Shown: positions 44,851-58,701, counted from the first letter of the stretch. The stretch is DNA of 64,000 bases from Muricea muricata (GCA_963855995.1 OY979717.1:26927746-26991745); one strand, 5' to 3'. The notes: a model not told the origin generated them from the sequence alone. Numbers and translations: made by a program.

Positions 44851-47800
44851 GTTATATTCTGTGAATCCCTCACAACTGACAATAACGATCTAATAATTAT
44901 AGTTCAAAATACAAAGAATTGTATAATCTAATAGTATAATTAAATCTAGCTATACCACTAGCCAATCAACAACAGATTTTTTAAAATGTGTTTACTCTAA
45001 CAGACCAATCAACATTCATTTCAGATTGTGGACTGAGGAAACCAGTGAGAAATATCGGCCTCATACTGTACATATGAGTCAGGACTTTTTATTGCATAGT
45101 TATTACGTGTATGTACATTTCTGTGTTGCGTGATATTAATCAAATTTATCCTTTAATGTACCTTTTGGAGCAAATTTGAGGTGGATCTTTCCGCAACGAC
45201 ATCTATAAAGGAATGAAAATGTTTGAGAATTTCAATACAGTAACATATTACACAATCATCTTTTTCCCTCTCTCTGTGTGGTTGAACTGCATCTGTCTGT
45301 TGATTATCTGATTGTTACTATAAAATCAAATGAATATGTCTTGTACGAGATTATTTTATTTATGACACTTTCCAATTAAATGATATAATAAATTATGTCA
45401 TCCAAATCAATTTTGCACACTGAGCAAGTACTTGATCTGCGAGCCACCGACAAATCACGATATTTTAACCAAGTTCAATAATTGTTTTATTATTCTCTTA
45501 CAAGGTTCCTTATAAGACTATACAACTAGGAACAACAACCTTTTCACATTTGAGTGTTCATCAAAGCGAGCAAATTGAAAGCAATGAGCATGCTCAGAGT
45601 GTTATTTGTGGCTTAGCCATGTTTTTAACAAATGCGCATGATTAGAATGTTATTTGTACGCAGTTATTTGAACGAAAATTAACCAATCAGGATTAAGAAT
45701 GCATTATAAAGAGAATGTTAATATACGTTACTTTTATTAAGTAGAACAAACAGATTTACATGATCTGCCTAGCATGTATAAATTAGATATCAGACAATTT
45801 CAAATTAGAGGTAATAAAAATACGACACGCATGGAATCAGCCTAATAAGGTTAAAACCAACCTAAAATTATCAGGCCTTGTGATTGGACTTTTGAGACAA
45901 AAATCATAATTGCTTATAATTCGTTCTTTAGAAAACCAATTTCTATAGTTTATTGTCTTCCATTGTTTTAACCAACCACTCAAAAACCTATAGATTGGTG
46001 TATAGGCCTGATAAATACATAACCATTGACCACTTGTGGATAAAACAAGTCAGCTCCTACATAGTTTGGCCATGGCATAGACATTTTCAGTCCTTGTTAA
46101 AATTTCAAATGAATATTAGGTTTCTTGCTAAGTGATACTGCCAGACTGGCCAGACATACATCTAGCTCTGGCTAAAATACAGTCCTTGTGATAAATTTTG
46201 CCCAGGTTAGTAGAACTGCCTACCTGCAGTATTAATAATGACTGGTCTGAGAATTAATAATTGCAGCTGCTTGGGCTTTTTGCAGATGCAGCTGATTTCT
46301 CAAATTTTACTCATTCAGTTAATTTGCAAGTTGAAAGTACTCAGGCAGGAGAATGGGTTTTCCTTAAGAGTATCACTGGACACAAATGTATAAGCTAGGG
46401 TTCCCATGCAGTAGCAGCATGGAAGCAATTCAATCCAAGTATTTAATAATTAGTTTGACCATGATATTTATTTGCTATAATTACATTGAAATTGTTAAAA
46501 CTTTTCTAACAGCTACAGCTATTTCCCCCCATCTCTAAAACGGATCTTTTATTTACAGTTTAGAAGACCCCTTCTTGCACAAAAGCCAGGGGCCACCGAG
46601 AAATCACCTGTTTAAGCCTGGTAGGGTTTAAATCCACCCCTAGAGAAATGTGACAATTACATAATTATATAAAAGAACTTATTGTTTACTAAATAAATTT
46701 ATTTTCTCAATTTCTATCTCTTGATTTTCTTGCAAATCACTGTGGACAACATTAATATGTTGAAAGTAGGCACTTAAAAAAGATCCTGGTCACAAATACT
46801 GATGTGCTCATATGCAGTAAAAATGTTTACAAAGCAATTCAAAATTCAGTAAAATAGACACAATTGGGTTTTGTATGGCTGGCCTTATTTTACAGCGGCT
46901 TGGAAAAATTTAAAAAATATCAATAAGTAATCAATTAATCTCAGCTTTCTCTGAAAAATACTGTTCCATTTTCGATTACCTCCATGTCTTCATTTAACAT
47001 TTTGACTGATAGTAATGCAAACTAAGTTCTATTTAAAACCAATTCCAACATTCGAACTTGCAAAAGTCAGGGCTGGAAAATGTATCGAACAATGGGAGCA
47101 TTGGTCCCAGAAAGTTTAGGGGATTCCCAGAAAATATTTCATGCTCACATTTATAATACTTCAGGTGAAACAAATTTTGATAAAAAATAGATCTGTATAT
47201 ATATAATTACATGAGTTCTCTGGCCATATTTTACATTACACTGCAGTAGTTTTTACATCAATTGAAAGCAAAAAATTTCTGGCAGCAAGAATTTACATGA
47301 GCATGATGAGATGTGTATGACGAAAGCAGAAAATTTCTGCTAGACATATGCATTGCATGAATGCACAAATTAATAATACATTATGTCACTGTCAAATTTA
47401 GCCTTATTAATTGAGGAGGGGAGGAACATTCAATATCAATCTAATCATCATCAAACAAAATCATCTGAACATGTCCCATATTGTGGGTTAAATATGACAT
47501 TACCAAATTTGTGATGAATCTGAGAAATTAATTGCAGTTGGTTGAATGCATAACTGCTAAACCTGATCAGACATTGGGTTTTTTGCATAATATAATTTCA
47601 TTTTGCAAAATTTTTTTTATTTTGGGTCTATGGTCCAAAAAAACCCCAAATTTTCTCTACTCTGTACAAGACATATATACAATAGCAGACTGTGCTGCCA
47701 AAATGTTGGTACATTGCCAAGAGTTGGCATTGCATGAAACTTTTAAATTTGCATTGCATCTAAAGTTGGTCTGTTAGCAGAATATAACATAATATATTAT

Positions 47801-47992
47801 ACTCATTGTAAAGTTGCAGTTGGTGAGGTGTCCTAAAAATACTTGACAATTCTGGCAGACAATCAGATCATATGATCAGATCAACTCTTAATTAGTTAAA
47901 CTCTTAATAAAATGGGTGTTATAAGGGTTGAACAGATTTAGTGTTTTTGGGCTTGTCTCACACATACAGCCAATTCAATAAAGGCTGTACTT
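44851..47992. other. non-coding interval
   Basis: AT-rich with no recognisable domain in any frame. I found no paired TIRs and no good exon chain. Confidence 0.45.
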
Positions 47993-48222
47993 CCAAAAGC
48001 GTAAACTGTAAGCGCATCGAGTGCACAAGTGTGCTTGGGATGATGAGTTATTGCTTATTTTCACCTCTAAATGTAGAATTATTTCTTTGAAACAGCATCG
48101 AGGGTACATAGAAAACTTACAATGGCAAATTTACCAGTGACAAAGGCACTTCCCTTCAAGTAGAAGGGCCCAAATAAACAATAATTGATCATCTCATTCA
48201 TGCTCATAGTTTACACTTTTGG
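47993..48222. mobile_element. 230-bp MITE (CCAAAAG family, copy 1)
   Basis: The ends CCAAAAGCGTAAACT and AGTTTACACTTTTGG are inverted copies. The interior shares TTTCTTTGAAACA and ATTTTCAC blocks with the copy at 62323-62555, in inverted orientation. No clear target duplication. Confidence 0.65.
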
Positions 48223-49454
48223 AAAGAAAACCTTAATTGAAATAGCTGTACATATATATAAATTTGATTGATCAGAATTTGATGTTAACTTTCAAATCCT
48301 GATTACAACTAACCCCTCAGGACACACTAGACCATGTTGTATGCCCATGCCGGCTTGCATTCACAATATGGAATTGGTAAATATGGTAAAATACATTTTT
48401 GTGTCAAACCATGTACCAACTTAGGTGACATGCAAACCAACAATCAGACTTTGTCTGGGCATGGTCTCAGTAAACTATGTCCTGCTAGTAAATTAAAGTA
48501 TCCTAGCACTCAACCTTGATGTCGTGTTGTTGTTACATATACAAGTAAAGACTCAGGAGCTGGAAAACGGTCGATTGTTCACGCCCGATAGCGACTTTAT
48601 GATTGTCATCTGTCTTTTAGTTTCAGGATTTCATTCCCTCAAATGAACGCTATTTACTTTTCAATTGCAACAATATACACATGTATGTACCGTAACTGTA
48701 GCTTTGCATTTACTTTAACATAAAACATGGAGGAGGTTTAAAAATATCTAGAGTAATCTAGAGTCAAAGCAATTAGCATGGTCGAAATATTCCAGTTCAC
48801 AATGATCGAAACACTTCGTTGATTTCACAGTGATTGAGAAATTTCACAAATATCAGTTCAATTCGACTCATCGACTGCATCTATTAATGAACAAATACAA
48901 AAAAATATGCGAACATACCTTAAAGTAGCTTATTTAATAAATTCAGTGATAGCATTCATAAACAGATGCCTTCAGGATTTTCCGCAGCATAAGCTTTACT
49001 TTCGGTTCTGTAGTTTTGTCCTTCGCGCCGTATTAGTCCAGTCCCAGGGCGAAAAACGTGTTTTCCCGAAAACGCGCTGCACAGGCAGAACTTCATGTAG
49101 CCATGCTTATTTTGGCTTTAAAGCTCCATATCTGTAGTTGCTCAGTCGCCCAAGCTTACGAATGGTTTGTACCATCTTTGGTTTTCCGACTGTGATTTTT
49201 TCCATTCAATTTTGGAAGTAAAATTTATTTTAATTATATTTAAATTATTTTACGGGCTCTATACGTTTTTGGCTCATTAATAATAATTCATGAAGAAAAC
49301 ACAAAAGAAATCACAACCGTGGCAGTGTCTGATAAAAGCACACAAGTATTTTGACAAAACTTTTGCCTCGATTTTCCCGGCTTATACAACATCTATATTG
49401 AAATTTTTTTCGCAAACAAACTGACAAAATAGGTATAAAATGGATCGTTTTGAA

Positions 49455-50126
49455 GCCATTTAAAATATTCGCAATTCGTGCTTTATCAAAATTTATATCC
49501 GATAAAGCACTCCTGCTCGTATATTAAATGTACTTAAAAAACTCATTAATATTCAACAATCATTGTCTCCAATCCGATGTTCTGGTTTCGTCACGAGGAA
49601 AGCATTTTATATCACATAAAGTACGATAGATTTTAAAAGCCCGGGGAGGGTTTTTGAATTCGGGCCAGGGAAATCATGGGGTAGAATATGTACAAAATTG
49701 AACGAACATAAACCTTTATATAAAGACACATGCGTCTTTATATAAAGACACACGTGTCTTTATATAAACACACGCCTACGTAAACTACAAGTATCTATAA
49801 ATGAACCGAATCTGTGCAAACAATCGTGAAACAATGGTAGAAATAGGTTCAATTTACAACACACTTTCGTTACACAAAAAATACACTAATGACACACTAA
49901 TGTACTTCTAATCATCATTTTCCAAAGTCAAATACACAATTATACTAATTACACTGCTGTAAATTCAATATCCCATCGGTATTGGACACAATGATTGTTG
50001 AATATTAATGAGTTTTTTAAGCCATTTAAAACACTCGTAGTTCGTGTTTTATGCGCTATAAAACGCTCGGCTGCGCCTTGCGTTTTATATCGCATAAAAC
50101 ACTCCTACTCGTGTTTTAAATAGTAC
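49455..50126. repeat. palindromic element with hairpin-forming termini
   Basis: The outer arms (GCCATTTAAAA..., ATTAAATGTAC) and inner arms (AAAAAACTCATTAATATTCA) are inverted across about 670 bp. Each terminus is itself a small hairpin (TTTATGCGCTATAAAACGC / GCGTTTTATATCGCATAAA on the right). Confidence 0.6.
49715..49774. repeat. 22-bp minisatellite, 2.7 copies
   Basis: Units of TTTATATAAAGACAC(AT)GCGTC. The TTTATATAAA core is self-complementary, so neighbouring units can also pair. Confidence 0.85.
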
Positions 50127-52035
50127 ATAACATCCGTAAATTTAAATATAATTTAAATAAATTCTATTTCCAAAGTTAAAAGCAAAAAGAAACCAAACAT
50201 GCATGGTATAACCTATTCATAAGCTTGAATCACTTCTGGTAGCTGTAGTCGTTCAGGTCAAATGGCATATTTTTTACCAGACCATATAACACAAATCAGT
50301 GGTACACATTACAAAACTTTAAAACACCAAAGAGGCAGGAAGTTTATATTTTGTGTTGTAGATCAAAATTTAAAAATGCTTATATAAAAACAATTTCTAT
50401 ATTTATTTAATTATATATCATGGTAAAAAAGAAAGGGCAATAACTAAGCAAATTCCATTGGACATCTTTATTGCTAATTAGTTTCATATCAATGTGGCAC
50501 TCACCAAATTATTCAAATAATTCAGCATCAGACTTATATCGATCATAAGGCAGATTTGTGTTATACATCACGATAGCCTAAGTCATATCTGATACATACA
50601 CTATATACTTTCTTCTTTTAAAAATCATTTTCCAACCTATTTGGAAAAATTTCTCATTTTTTCCGGCCTTTTCATGTAATACTGCAATATGCATTGCAGA
50701 GATCTGAACATATTTGATCCGTACTAAGAACCACTTCCATATTTCAGCGTTGGAATGTTATCACTGGTTAGGTAATTGACGCTTAGTGCGCATATCTAAT
50801 AAAAACCTCTAAAGGATAATGGTAGTCTAAAAGGACGAGCATATGATCGTTTTGCATTGTTTAAGATGCTTTTATATAGTAATGCTCAAACATCGAATAC
50901 CGCATGTCGCATGCGAGATGCTGACGCCATTTCGCGCGTAAAAACTTGTAAACTTGACGTCTTTTAAAAAATTCAATTCACAGTGACCTATCTTTAAATT
51001 TTGTATGCAATATTGTGCTACAATTAATCGTGCGAAATTAAAGATTTCAAACAAGCTATAAACTAAAACATTTTTTCGAAAACTGCATCTAGGCACCTTA
51101 ATTAAGCATGCCTTAATTCAACGTTACAGAATTCTTCCTGCATAATTTCTGATTTTCAACCGTTTTATATATTGAAATATTTACTTGCTAGCCTGTAAAC
51201 AATTTTTATATCTTTTTATTATCTTTTTAGAGGGTGCTAAATATATCTTTTTAGAGGGTGGGGAAGGGGGGGGGGGGGTTCGGATCACGTTTCATGAGAG
51301 GAAAAACACTGAGCCATTTCACATTTAATTTCACAGGTAAAAAATTAGTAGTTTCACGAAATTTAATGAACTCGTTCTTAACTAAATTTAATGCCTTTCT
51401 TAACCCGTCAGCCTATTTTTACGTTGTAGAAAGTAAAAAGCATTGAAAGTAAAAAGCATTGAAAGCTCAAATTCGGACTAATTTTTATAAAAAAAGCCAA
51501 TATATGTAGAAAAAAAAGAAGAAAATAAATGCACTTAGTAAAATTGCTGTAACCAATGCATTGTACTTTGTTCTTTAGCACTTATCCCAACTCTTCCAGC
51601 TGCTAATCACGGCTCAGGAATAGGCATGTAAATCACATTTCACGACACAAAAATTCGTCAAATCTCATTTCACGACAACAAATATTGGCAATTCAAGGCT
51701 CACGAAAAAACCCTTTACCACCCTATTTTTAGTGCAACATTTTCAGCCAAAACTACAGAAAATTTTCAGCCGCCGTACAATCTTGTTTTCTCTAGTGCAC
51801 CAGGATATGAGCTGATATCATGCCAGCTGCACAGAGCCAATCAGATTGAAGAATACCTCATATCCGGCAGTGCTATCTACCCTATACAACAATTCTCAAA
51901 TAAGGCTTCTACTCTCTTCTTTGCACCGGCTTTGTCGAGGCTTTGTTAAACTTAAATCTTGAGCGCATGTTTGATACCTGCTTTCATAAACTTTGCACTA
52001 ATGTTTTGTTCAGAATAATTCTTCAAAAGTAAAGG

Positions 52036-55000
52036 ATGGATATGATTTTCATTATTATATTTCTTGCAATGGCAAAATTATCTGGTGCAGATAAATGTTT
52101 TCAAGAGCAAACAAATTTTCGTGGGCTACGAAATCACAAAAATCATGGAGGTAAGTTGATGTGTTTCGTTTTTCTGACAGTACAATTTGTGAAAAAGTGT
52201 AGCCAGCCTTCTATCTTTTACTACGTGGAATAACCATACGTTTTGTGAGATAGCGGCCAATTAGATAAACAGACTTTGAAAGAATTTACTATGACAGCCT
52301 AGCCATCGATATGGCTCGGCACACAAGACTAGTTCCCAGACGGGGATACCGTGCCTCATTCATTATTGTTGCTATATATACAGTATACATTGTGCTTGAA
52401 ATGTTATGATATGCAGAAGTCGCGTGGTTCAATCGCTTTTGCATTTGTCCATGTTTTATCCAATAATTAAGCAACCTCTTGCATGTTTCTGGTTCAGAAC
52501 TGTGGATTTGAAAAGCATATCAATATTGAAAGAAATACAAATATACAAGAAATACAAATAAATTTGCAAAAATACATAGTGAAGAAGAAAGATGCCTCGA
52601 ATTTATGCAAATCCACGCCGAATCCCAGTTAAACAAGTTATTGTATATATCAAAGACAACGAAATATATTTAAGCAACATTTTCCAATAAGAAACGAACT
52701 TCGTTTTTCGCCTGAATCTCGCACGGCCGGAATACAGCTTATGCTTGTGTCTCACGCTTTCTTGCGGAGCGATTATCAGGCGAATAATACCCCTTCGTTA
52801 AATTAAATGTTTGCTGACGTTACTCTGCGCTTACAATTTAAATTACAATTAAGATGCACGCGCGCTTATAAATATTACTCAAGTAATATTGAATTGCATG
52901 GACATTGAATGTAGCTGGCGGTTGCTAGCCACGCGCTATATATGTGGAAATGAATAGCACTTTCAAGTTCATGCAATAATTATCTTTTATTAAAATAGCT
53001 TTTCTAAAAATAGAATTTCAATAACTAATATGTTTTTGGATTTTTTCAAAGTGAAAAGTTTCAATTTTTTTCAATTAGATCACACTGTATGTGGTTTAAG
53101 AAGCGATGGCGATATTACAAGCCGTAAAACTTGGAGACATATAAAATTTCAGACAGACATAATATATTCATAAGCAATTCTCACTTCCAGACAAGAATTT
53201 GCTTCAAATACCACAAAAATGTTTTCAAAATGCAAGTAAATATATACTAAGTAGACAAACTTAATGCTGCGGATCTAATGGTGGTATTTTCATCGAAAAA
53301 TCTCAACCAGAAGTGAAGATATAGGAATTTAAAAGTCGGGGACGATATCGTCCCCAGCGCCTGGGACCTGTCGGGAAAGAGTAAACTGCCTAAACATTAA
53401 TGTATATAGATTTCATATCGCGCGAGGACTGTTTCGACGCAGTAATTTTTATGCTTCAAATTAATTAAATGACGGGATATTATGTGCGTGTGCAATTGGA
53501 CATCTGAACCAATAACACATGCAATATTTGTGGTTATAATTATTATCGACCAAATATAAAAAGTTGGCAGGTGAGGTGTCAATAATACAACGTTGCTTTA
53601 AACCAATTGAAATAAGTGTAGCTCAGTATATATACGTATATACTGCGGGTGGCCCAAAAAGTACCCCTCTTACTCCAGAAAGAGTTATCTAGTATTCAAG
53701 GTACTAGTTATCTAGCACTGCAAAAAACATTGTCAAAAACTAAATAAATTATATCTTATCCAGAAAGGGCTAACTAAAATTTTGATATTTTGCAATATAA
53801 GATATTAATAATTTGAGTCGAAAATTTTTTTATCGATGCTGACATCTTTTTATTATAGTCAGAAAGTTAAAAGAAATATCAACAACATGAGTTATTTTTC
53901 GTCTACCGTTCTAAACGCGCAATAATCACGATTACCAAGGTTAACTTAATAAGAAAATTTTAAGCGTTCTCAAAGATGCTTGTTCGACTTAAAATTTCGA
54001 TGAACATCTCAGTGAATATTGAGTAAAAATCTGAGTGTAGTATATCAAACTTTATGTTAGTTCTTTTTGCATACGATGCAATTTAGTTAGGTGTAATAGT
54101 TATTACAGTTTTGGTGTAAAATGAAGTAAAAGAGGAGTAATTTTTGGGCCATTTTATGCTTATTTATTATAGATATGCGCTCTTTTTAAATTATTAGGCC
54201 ATTCCTTGCCGCTAGATGCTAATATATCTAATCATACTGTCTACTCCGAAGTTGAATGTTCGTTGAGATGTCTTCAACAATCAACATGTGTTGGCTTCAA
54301 CTATAGACCGAAATCAAGTAACTACGCAATAAATTGTCAACTCAGCAGTAAAGCTCAAGAGAAAAAAGATGCCGAAAATGGAGAGTGGACATTTTTTCAG
54401 AAAGTGAGTACAGCTGACAACGGTTTAATTAAAAGTAGCAATTTTATTGGATCAAGATTAGCTCAACGGTCGGACGTATTTCTGTGCTTCAGTAAATATG
54501 AAAAATTGGACATGAAGTTTGAAATCAGAGACGTAAAAGACTAATGCCTTTTTTAGAATTAAGTTGTTTTAGGGGCAAATAGGATTTCTTCCTCTACATA
54601 CAGGTTTTTTTTCAATGTGTACATCTTCAATTGCTCATATATTACTATGAAATATAATTATTGACGCTAAGGTTTCAAATCAAAAGCGACTTATATTAAC
54701 GTGTACGGGTTTTGTTTCAGCTGATTTCAGAAAAGTCCCCTTATGGTTCAGTACTTAAACCTGGAAAGTCTTGCAACCACATTCTAGCAGGAAACAGAAA
54801 CGCCATTTCAGGTGCGTACTGGATCAGGGTCGGTTGCAGTAAACCCTTCCAAATTTACTGTGATATGGACACTCTTGGCGGAGGATGGAGTTTGGTCTAC
54901 AGCTATACCTTCACAAATTATGAAAGTTTTAATTCATGGAGCAATGCTGTAACCCCTCGTCCAAACTGGCCAGCTTATCGCAGCAATGTACCCATTTCGA

Positions 55001-55398
55001 CCACACCGCCGCTGAATGAGTCATCACTTGGAGCTGTAGATTGGGATTATTGGAACGACATTGGACATACGTTGATGGTCAAATCAAACATAAATGATTG
55101 GATTGTTTGTCAGCCAGATGGCGGAAGTATAGTTGTGTACAAAAACGGATCAATGATTTGCCAGAATATCAAGAATGTGGCGACAACTTGTAGTGATGTG
55201 GTACCACATAAAGTTGGTTGGCACGCTTGTGGACCAGGTCTTCATATCAGTTCCTGGAGTTCGTTTTTGTATTTCTTTGACGGAAATACAGATTCGTGTT
55301 GGCCACAGCACAATCCTTGTGGCATTTGGAGACATAATGCAGGGACGCATCAAAAGAAAGGAGTTTCCGGTCCTGGTGGACAGATCTTCCTGCGCTAG
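52036..55398 (+). CDS. secreted PAN/apple + fibrinogen C-terminal-like protein, 332 aa, three exons
   Basis: The exons are 52036-52150, 54198-54403 and 54721-55398, with GT-AG borders and exact phases (G|GC glycine, then phase 0). Residues 1-17 form a signal peptide (MDMIFIIIFLAMAKLSG). Residues about 20-108 are a PAN/apple-type module with HTVYSEVECSLRCLQQSTCV and paired cysteines. The last exon is a fibrinogen-related domain: WIRVGCSKPFQIYCDMDTLG followed by GGWSLV is the usual signature. It then has an anthozoan-style variant (DWDYWNDIGHTLMVKSN, CQPDGG, CSDVVPHKVGW, CWPQHNPCGIW) instead of the classic calcium-binding vertebrate end. The architecture and length recall coral skeletal organic matrix and lectin-like secreted proteins. 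A role in glycan binding or matrix is inference. It is complete and unbroken, with ATG preceded by a purine at -3. Confidence 0.88.
53649..54160. mobile_element. mariner-like MITE in intron 1 of the fibrinogen-domain gene
   Basis: TGGCCCAAAAAGTACCCCTCTTAC near its left end is matched by GTAAAAGAGGAGTAATTTTTGGGCCA near its right end, so the arms are inverted with mismatches. The terminal style matches mariner-type MITEs. The edges and TA duplication were not fixed. Confidence 0.5.
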
Positions 55399-56145
55399 AT
55401 GTCGCATTTTCACCATGTCTTTGGTTTTATAATTTCCTAAAACTGGCTGCGAAATCTTATTACACGTTTAATGCACTTTAAAGTGAAGACATTTTGTACA
55501 TATCACTGCTCATGTATTGGTACATATTAGTATATATACATATAGCAAGAGCTTCTCTTCAGCAAGAATTTACAGTCACAATATAGTTAAAAATGTAGAC
55601 GTCAACTGAATAAGCATATGACTTAAATTTTGAAATCAGGTACTGATTTATGTATATTTTATTGATGCAAAACAAACGAAATTTCCAGTTTCGTAATTAT
55701 ATAAAAAGTATTTTGGTATAAATATATTTTATATGCTATACATATAGAGATTTACGCAGGGTAATCGTATTTTCATTGTGGGGAAGCGAATGAGCGTTTT
55801 CATTGGCCGTACGATTTCTTTCGCTAGTGAAAAATTAATGTATCAGCATTTTGATTGGCTATACGGTTTTTCTCACTAGTGAAGAAAATCGTATTGTCAT
55901 TTTGCTCACAACATGGCCGCCGTGTCGGGGAAGGAGCGAAAGTGTATTTGGCTTTTATATCAAAAGTAGAAAAGTTTCTCCAAAAAAAACATCAAACGGA
56001 AAGAAGAACAGCTTTGACTCACTATTTAGGTCAAATAATGGAGAAACAAATGGTATAAATCTGTTTTCAATATTTTGTTTCGACATTGTTCGCCTTTGAC
56101 AGGTTTCCAGTGTACAAATAATCTCTATATGTTTGGCATAAACAA

Positions 56146-56236
56146 ATTACTGCATGGTTGGCTCGTTTGTACGATTTTTATTATGGACTTGTTGTGCATA
56201 AAAATCGTACGCACTCGCCAACTATGCAGTAATCTC
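56146..56236. repeat. 91-bp near-perfect hairpin
   Basis: ATTACTGCATGGTTGGC..GTACGATTTTTA is followed after about 20 bp by its inverted copy ending GCCAACTATGCAGTAAT. This is the size and form of a very short MITE. Confidence 0.65.
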
Positions 56237-57435
56237 TGGCTATGTATTACCTCACTTAATATTGAAAGGTTTTCATAAGACACAAGATCGAAATCATTCC
56301 ACGTACGGCAATTTATTGCACATACACATATTCCAAAAGCTTTCAGCATATGAATATTAATCATTGTATGACAAATGTATCGCAAATAAATTGATTGCGC
56401 AAATATAATGTAGGCTTGGATCAAGTCCGTCTCTCTTTAGGGTCCGAGGAGGGAGAGACGGACTTGGCTTACCGGCAGCGTTTCGAGTCAGATTTATTAT
56501 TTTGCGGGAAATTAATTGATCAGATATTGTTTTTTAACCAAAGTAAACTAAACCAAGCAGAAAATCGAAGAAAGACGAAAGACATTATTCTACACATTAG
56601 CAAGATGCATTATCAACTGCGTGTACGCATTATTAACTGTCCAATCATTATTAACTGTCCACTCTACAGCTCCAAATGAAGTATTACTGATCGAAAAACA
56701 AGTCCGTAAATTTGCATGGCGGGTTTGCAGGTGAGCCGAAACCATCAATTTTCCCACGTTATTTCGATTACTCGTACCGCACAGAAAGAAGAAGTGGTGA
56801 ACTTGATCCAAGTCTATAATAAAATGCTTTACATTTTCACGTGATAAGAATTTCCTTAGCAGTACATACCAGACGCGCGTCAGGTTTCCCAATCTATAAC
56901 GGCGAGGAATCATTCTATTGTACACATTGTCATTTGACTTTATTTTACTCTTTGCTCTTTGGTAGCCATTTTCAAATGACAATTGTATCACCAATGTCCT
57001 TCTTCGATTCTACCAAAGATGAAATACAAACTGGGTGAATGCAATTCATATTATAAAGCATCACCACATTACAACAAATGTTTCACGCAAAATGGCATTA
57101 GATGAGATAGTATGTATAACTGGGTAGAGATTATTTCGAAAATATCCTATCTTCATATGTAATGAATGTGGGGCTTCCTCAATGAGCTAGTGAAATGATT
57201 TTTATCTTTGCGGAAGGCCATGATCCTGTGGGGTAAAGGGTCAATATATCCTTCGGACCGTAGGTGCGCTGATGGGATTTGCATTAAGATAAAACAGGAA
57301 ACGCAAAAGTCTAACTGACCACGCGTTCCTTTTTCGAACACTTGTTTCTTTTTCGTGTTTCCGTAATCATGGAGCGCTAGACTAAACACTATTGAAATAT
57401 CATTACTTAAAATGAAACACTAAAGCCAAATTTAA

Positions 57436-57593
57436 AGCAAAATTTTCCACTTGGCGAATTTGTTCGTGCGAACAGTAGGAACGGTTCCTACTTGTTCGCG
57501 GCGAATTTTTTCGCCAACCAATGTTAACCAATCACGTTGCTGAATTCTTGTTTTCGCTTGGCGCGAATAAAGTCGCCAAGTGGAAAATAGGCT
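57436..57593. mobile_element. 158-bp Harbinger-type MITE
   Basis: TIRs AGCAAAATTTTCCACTTGGCGA and AGCCTATTTTCCACTTGGCGA (right end complemented) are flanked by TAA at 57433-57435 and 57594-57596. The 3-bp TAA duplication and AGC ends match the larger Harbinger MITE at 40478. Confidence 0.75.
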
Positions 57594-58027
57594 TAAGTAA
57601 ACACACTTTAATAAAGTCCTAATGCACTTTATTAAAAGGATTGAATGGGTGGGTAAGAGTAACCATTCTTGACATCGGCGAAGCTTTCTTGTATGGGGAT
57701 CTGACATTGCACTGTACTTCATCATGTAGTCTACAAATAACAAAATTGAAAAAATTATATATTATATATGGAAATAATTTATATTAGCTTATAAATATAT
57801 GGAAAAATTTTATATTAGCTTAATTATCTCATCATGATACAAACTCGCGATACCTGAATACAATACCTCTCTATAATAGGAATCCTACGCTTAGGTAGCG
57901 TCATAGCGTTACTCCCGTTTACAAAAAAAGCTAAGAGCCGATCGTATAAATATAGTCAGAGAAAATTAAGTAAATACCACGTATAGGTGTATGTCTAGTA
58001 CGTAAATGTAGGTATGAAGGGGTAAGG

Positions 58028-58701
58028 CAACCTCGATCCTAGGGCCTTTTCTTGAATTGGAGAAGGGAAAAGGCCCTGGCATCGGCTGGTCACATGACAC
58101 CCAGAATATCTGGGTGTAAGAATATGTTAATTTCTGTGGTCTCTGGGAGTGTTTGCGCATAAATAATAAATCAGGGGAGTAATTTTCAACGTTCTATGCA
58201 ATACAGCTAGCTTTAAGGTATATCACTTCCTATAAAAGCAACCTTCTACGGACTATAGCTGGCTCTACATCTTCGGCTGTATATATGACACTACAATGCC
58301 CAATGAAATAAAGTAATATGTTAAACCTGGTAGAGTAAGTGCTTAGTAGGTATAATACAGCTAAAACTTGTTTAGAAGATTGCCGTGTGTGAGCTGATAA
58401 AATGCATAAGTTGTCCCTATACCTTCATCAAATTCCGATAATGAAGCATACGGATATTCTATGTATATGACTTTAAGAGTGTTAAGAGTCAGTCGAATAA
58501 GTGATTTAAAGCTACATAAACAAACTAAGCAAAGGGTTTAAATGATTTAAATCTCTCTTCAGTTGTATTTTATGAATGAATTATACTCTTAAATTATTTA
58601 ATGGACAGTTTGAATGAACCAATGGGATTACAAAATAGACCAACCGATGCCAGGGCCTTTTCCCTTCCCCAATTCAAGAAAAGGCCCTGGGGTCGAGGTT
58701 G
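58028..58701. mobile_element. 674-bp CAACCTCG-family MITE
   Basis: The TIRs CAACCTCGATCCTAGGGCC and their inverted partner ...GGGGTCGAGGTTG continue as AAAAGGCCCTGG for about 60 bp. The flanks GGGTAAGG and GTGTAGGG are compatible with a decayed 8-bp duplication. It shares end sequence with the 2 kb element at 37705-39680. No coding sequence. Confidence 0.7.

Larger units (their letters stand above)
48223..52035. other. intergenic region upstream of the fibrinogen-domain gene
   Basis: No exon chain was found. It contains the palindrome at 49455-50126, the minisatellite at 49715-49774, and a short duplication of ATATCTTTTTAGAGGGTG near 51221-51260 followed by poly-G. Confidence 0.45.

Noticed and set aside
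49715-49774. CRISPR-like short repeats
   Set aside because: The repeats are directly adjacent without spacers, there are fewer than three full units and the genome is eukaryotic.
56395-56679. 94-codon plus-strand frame starting at a hairpin
   Set aside because: The start lies inside a short inverted repeat and the end reads repeated ATTATTAACTGTCC units; not supportable as a gene.
56590-56994. 134-codon minus-strand frame
   Set aside because: No recognised domain and no supporting exons; part of it reads through short repeats.
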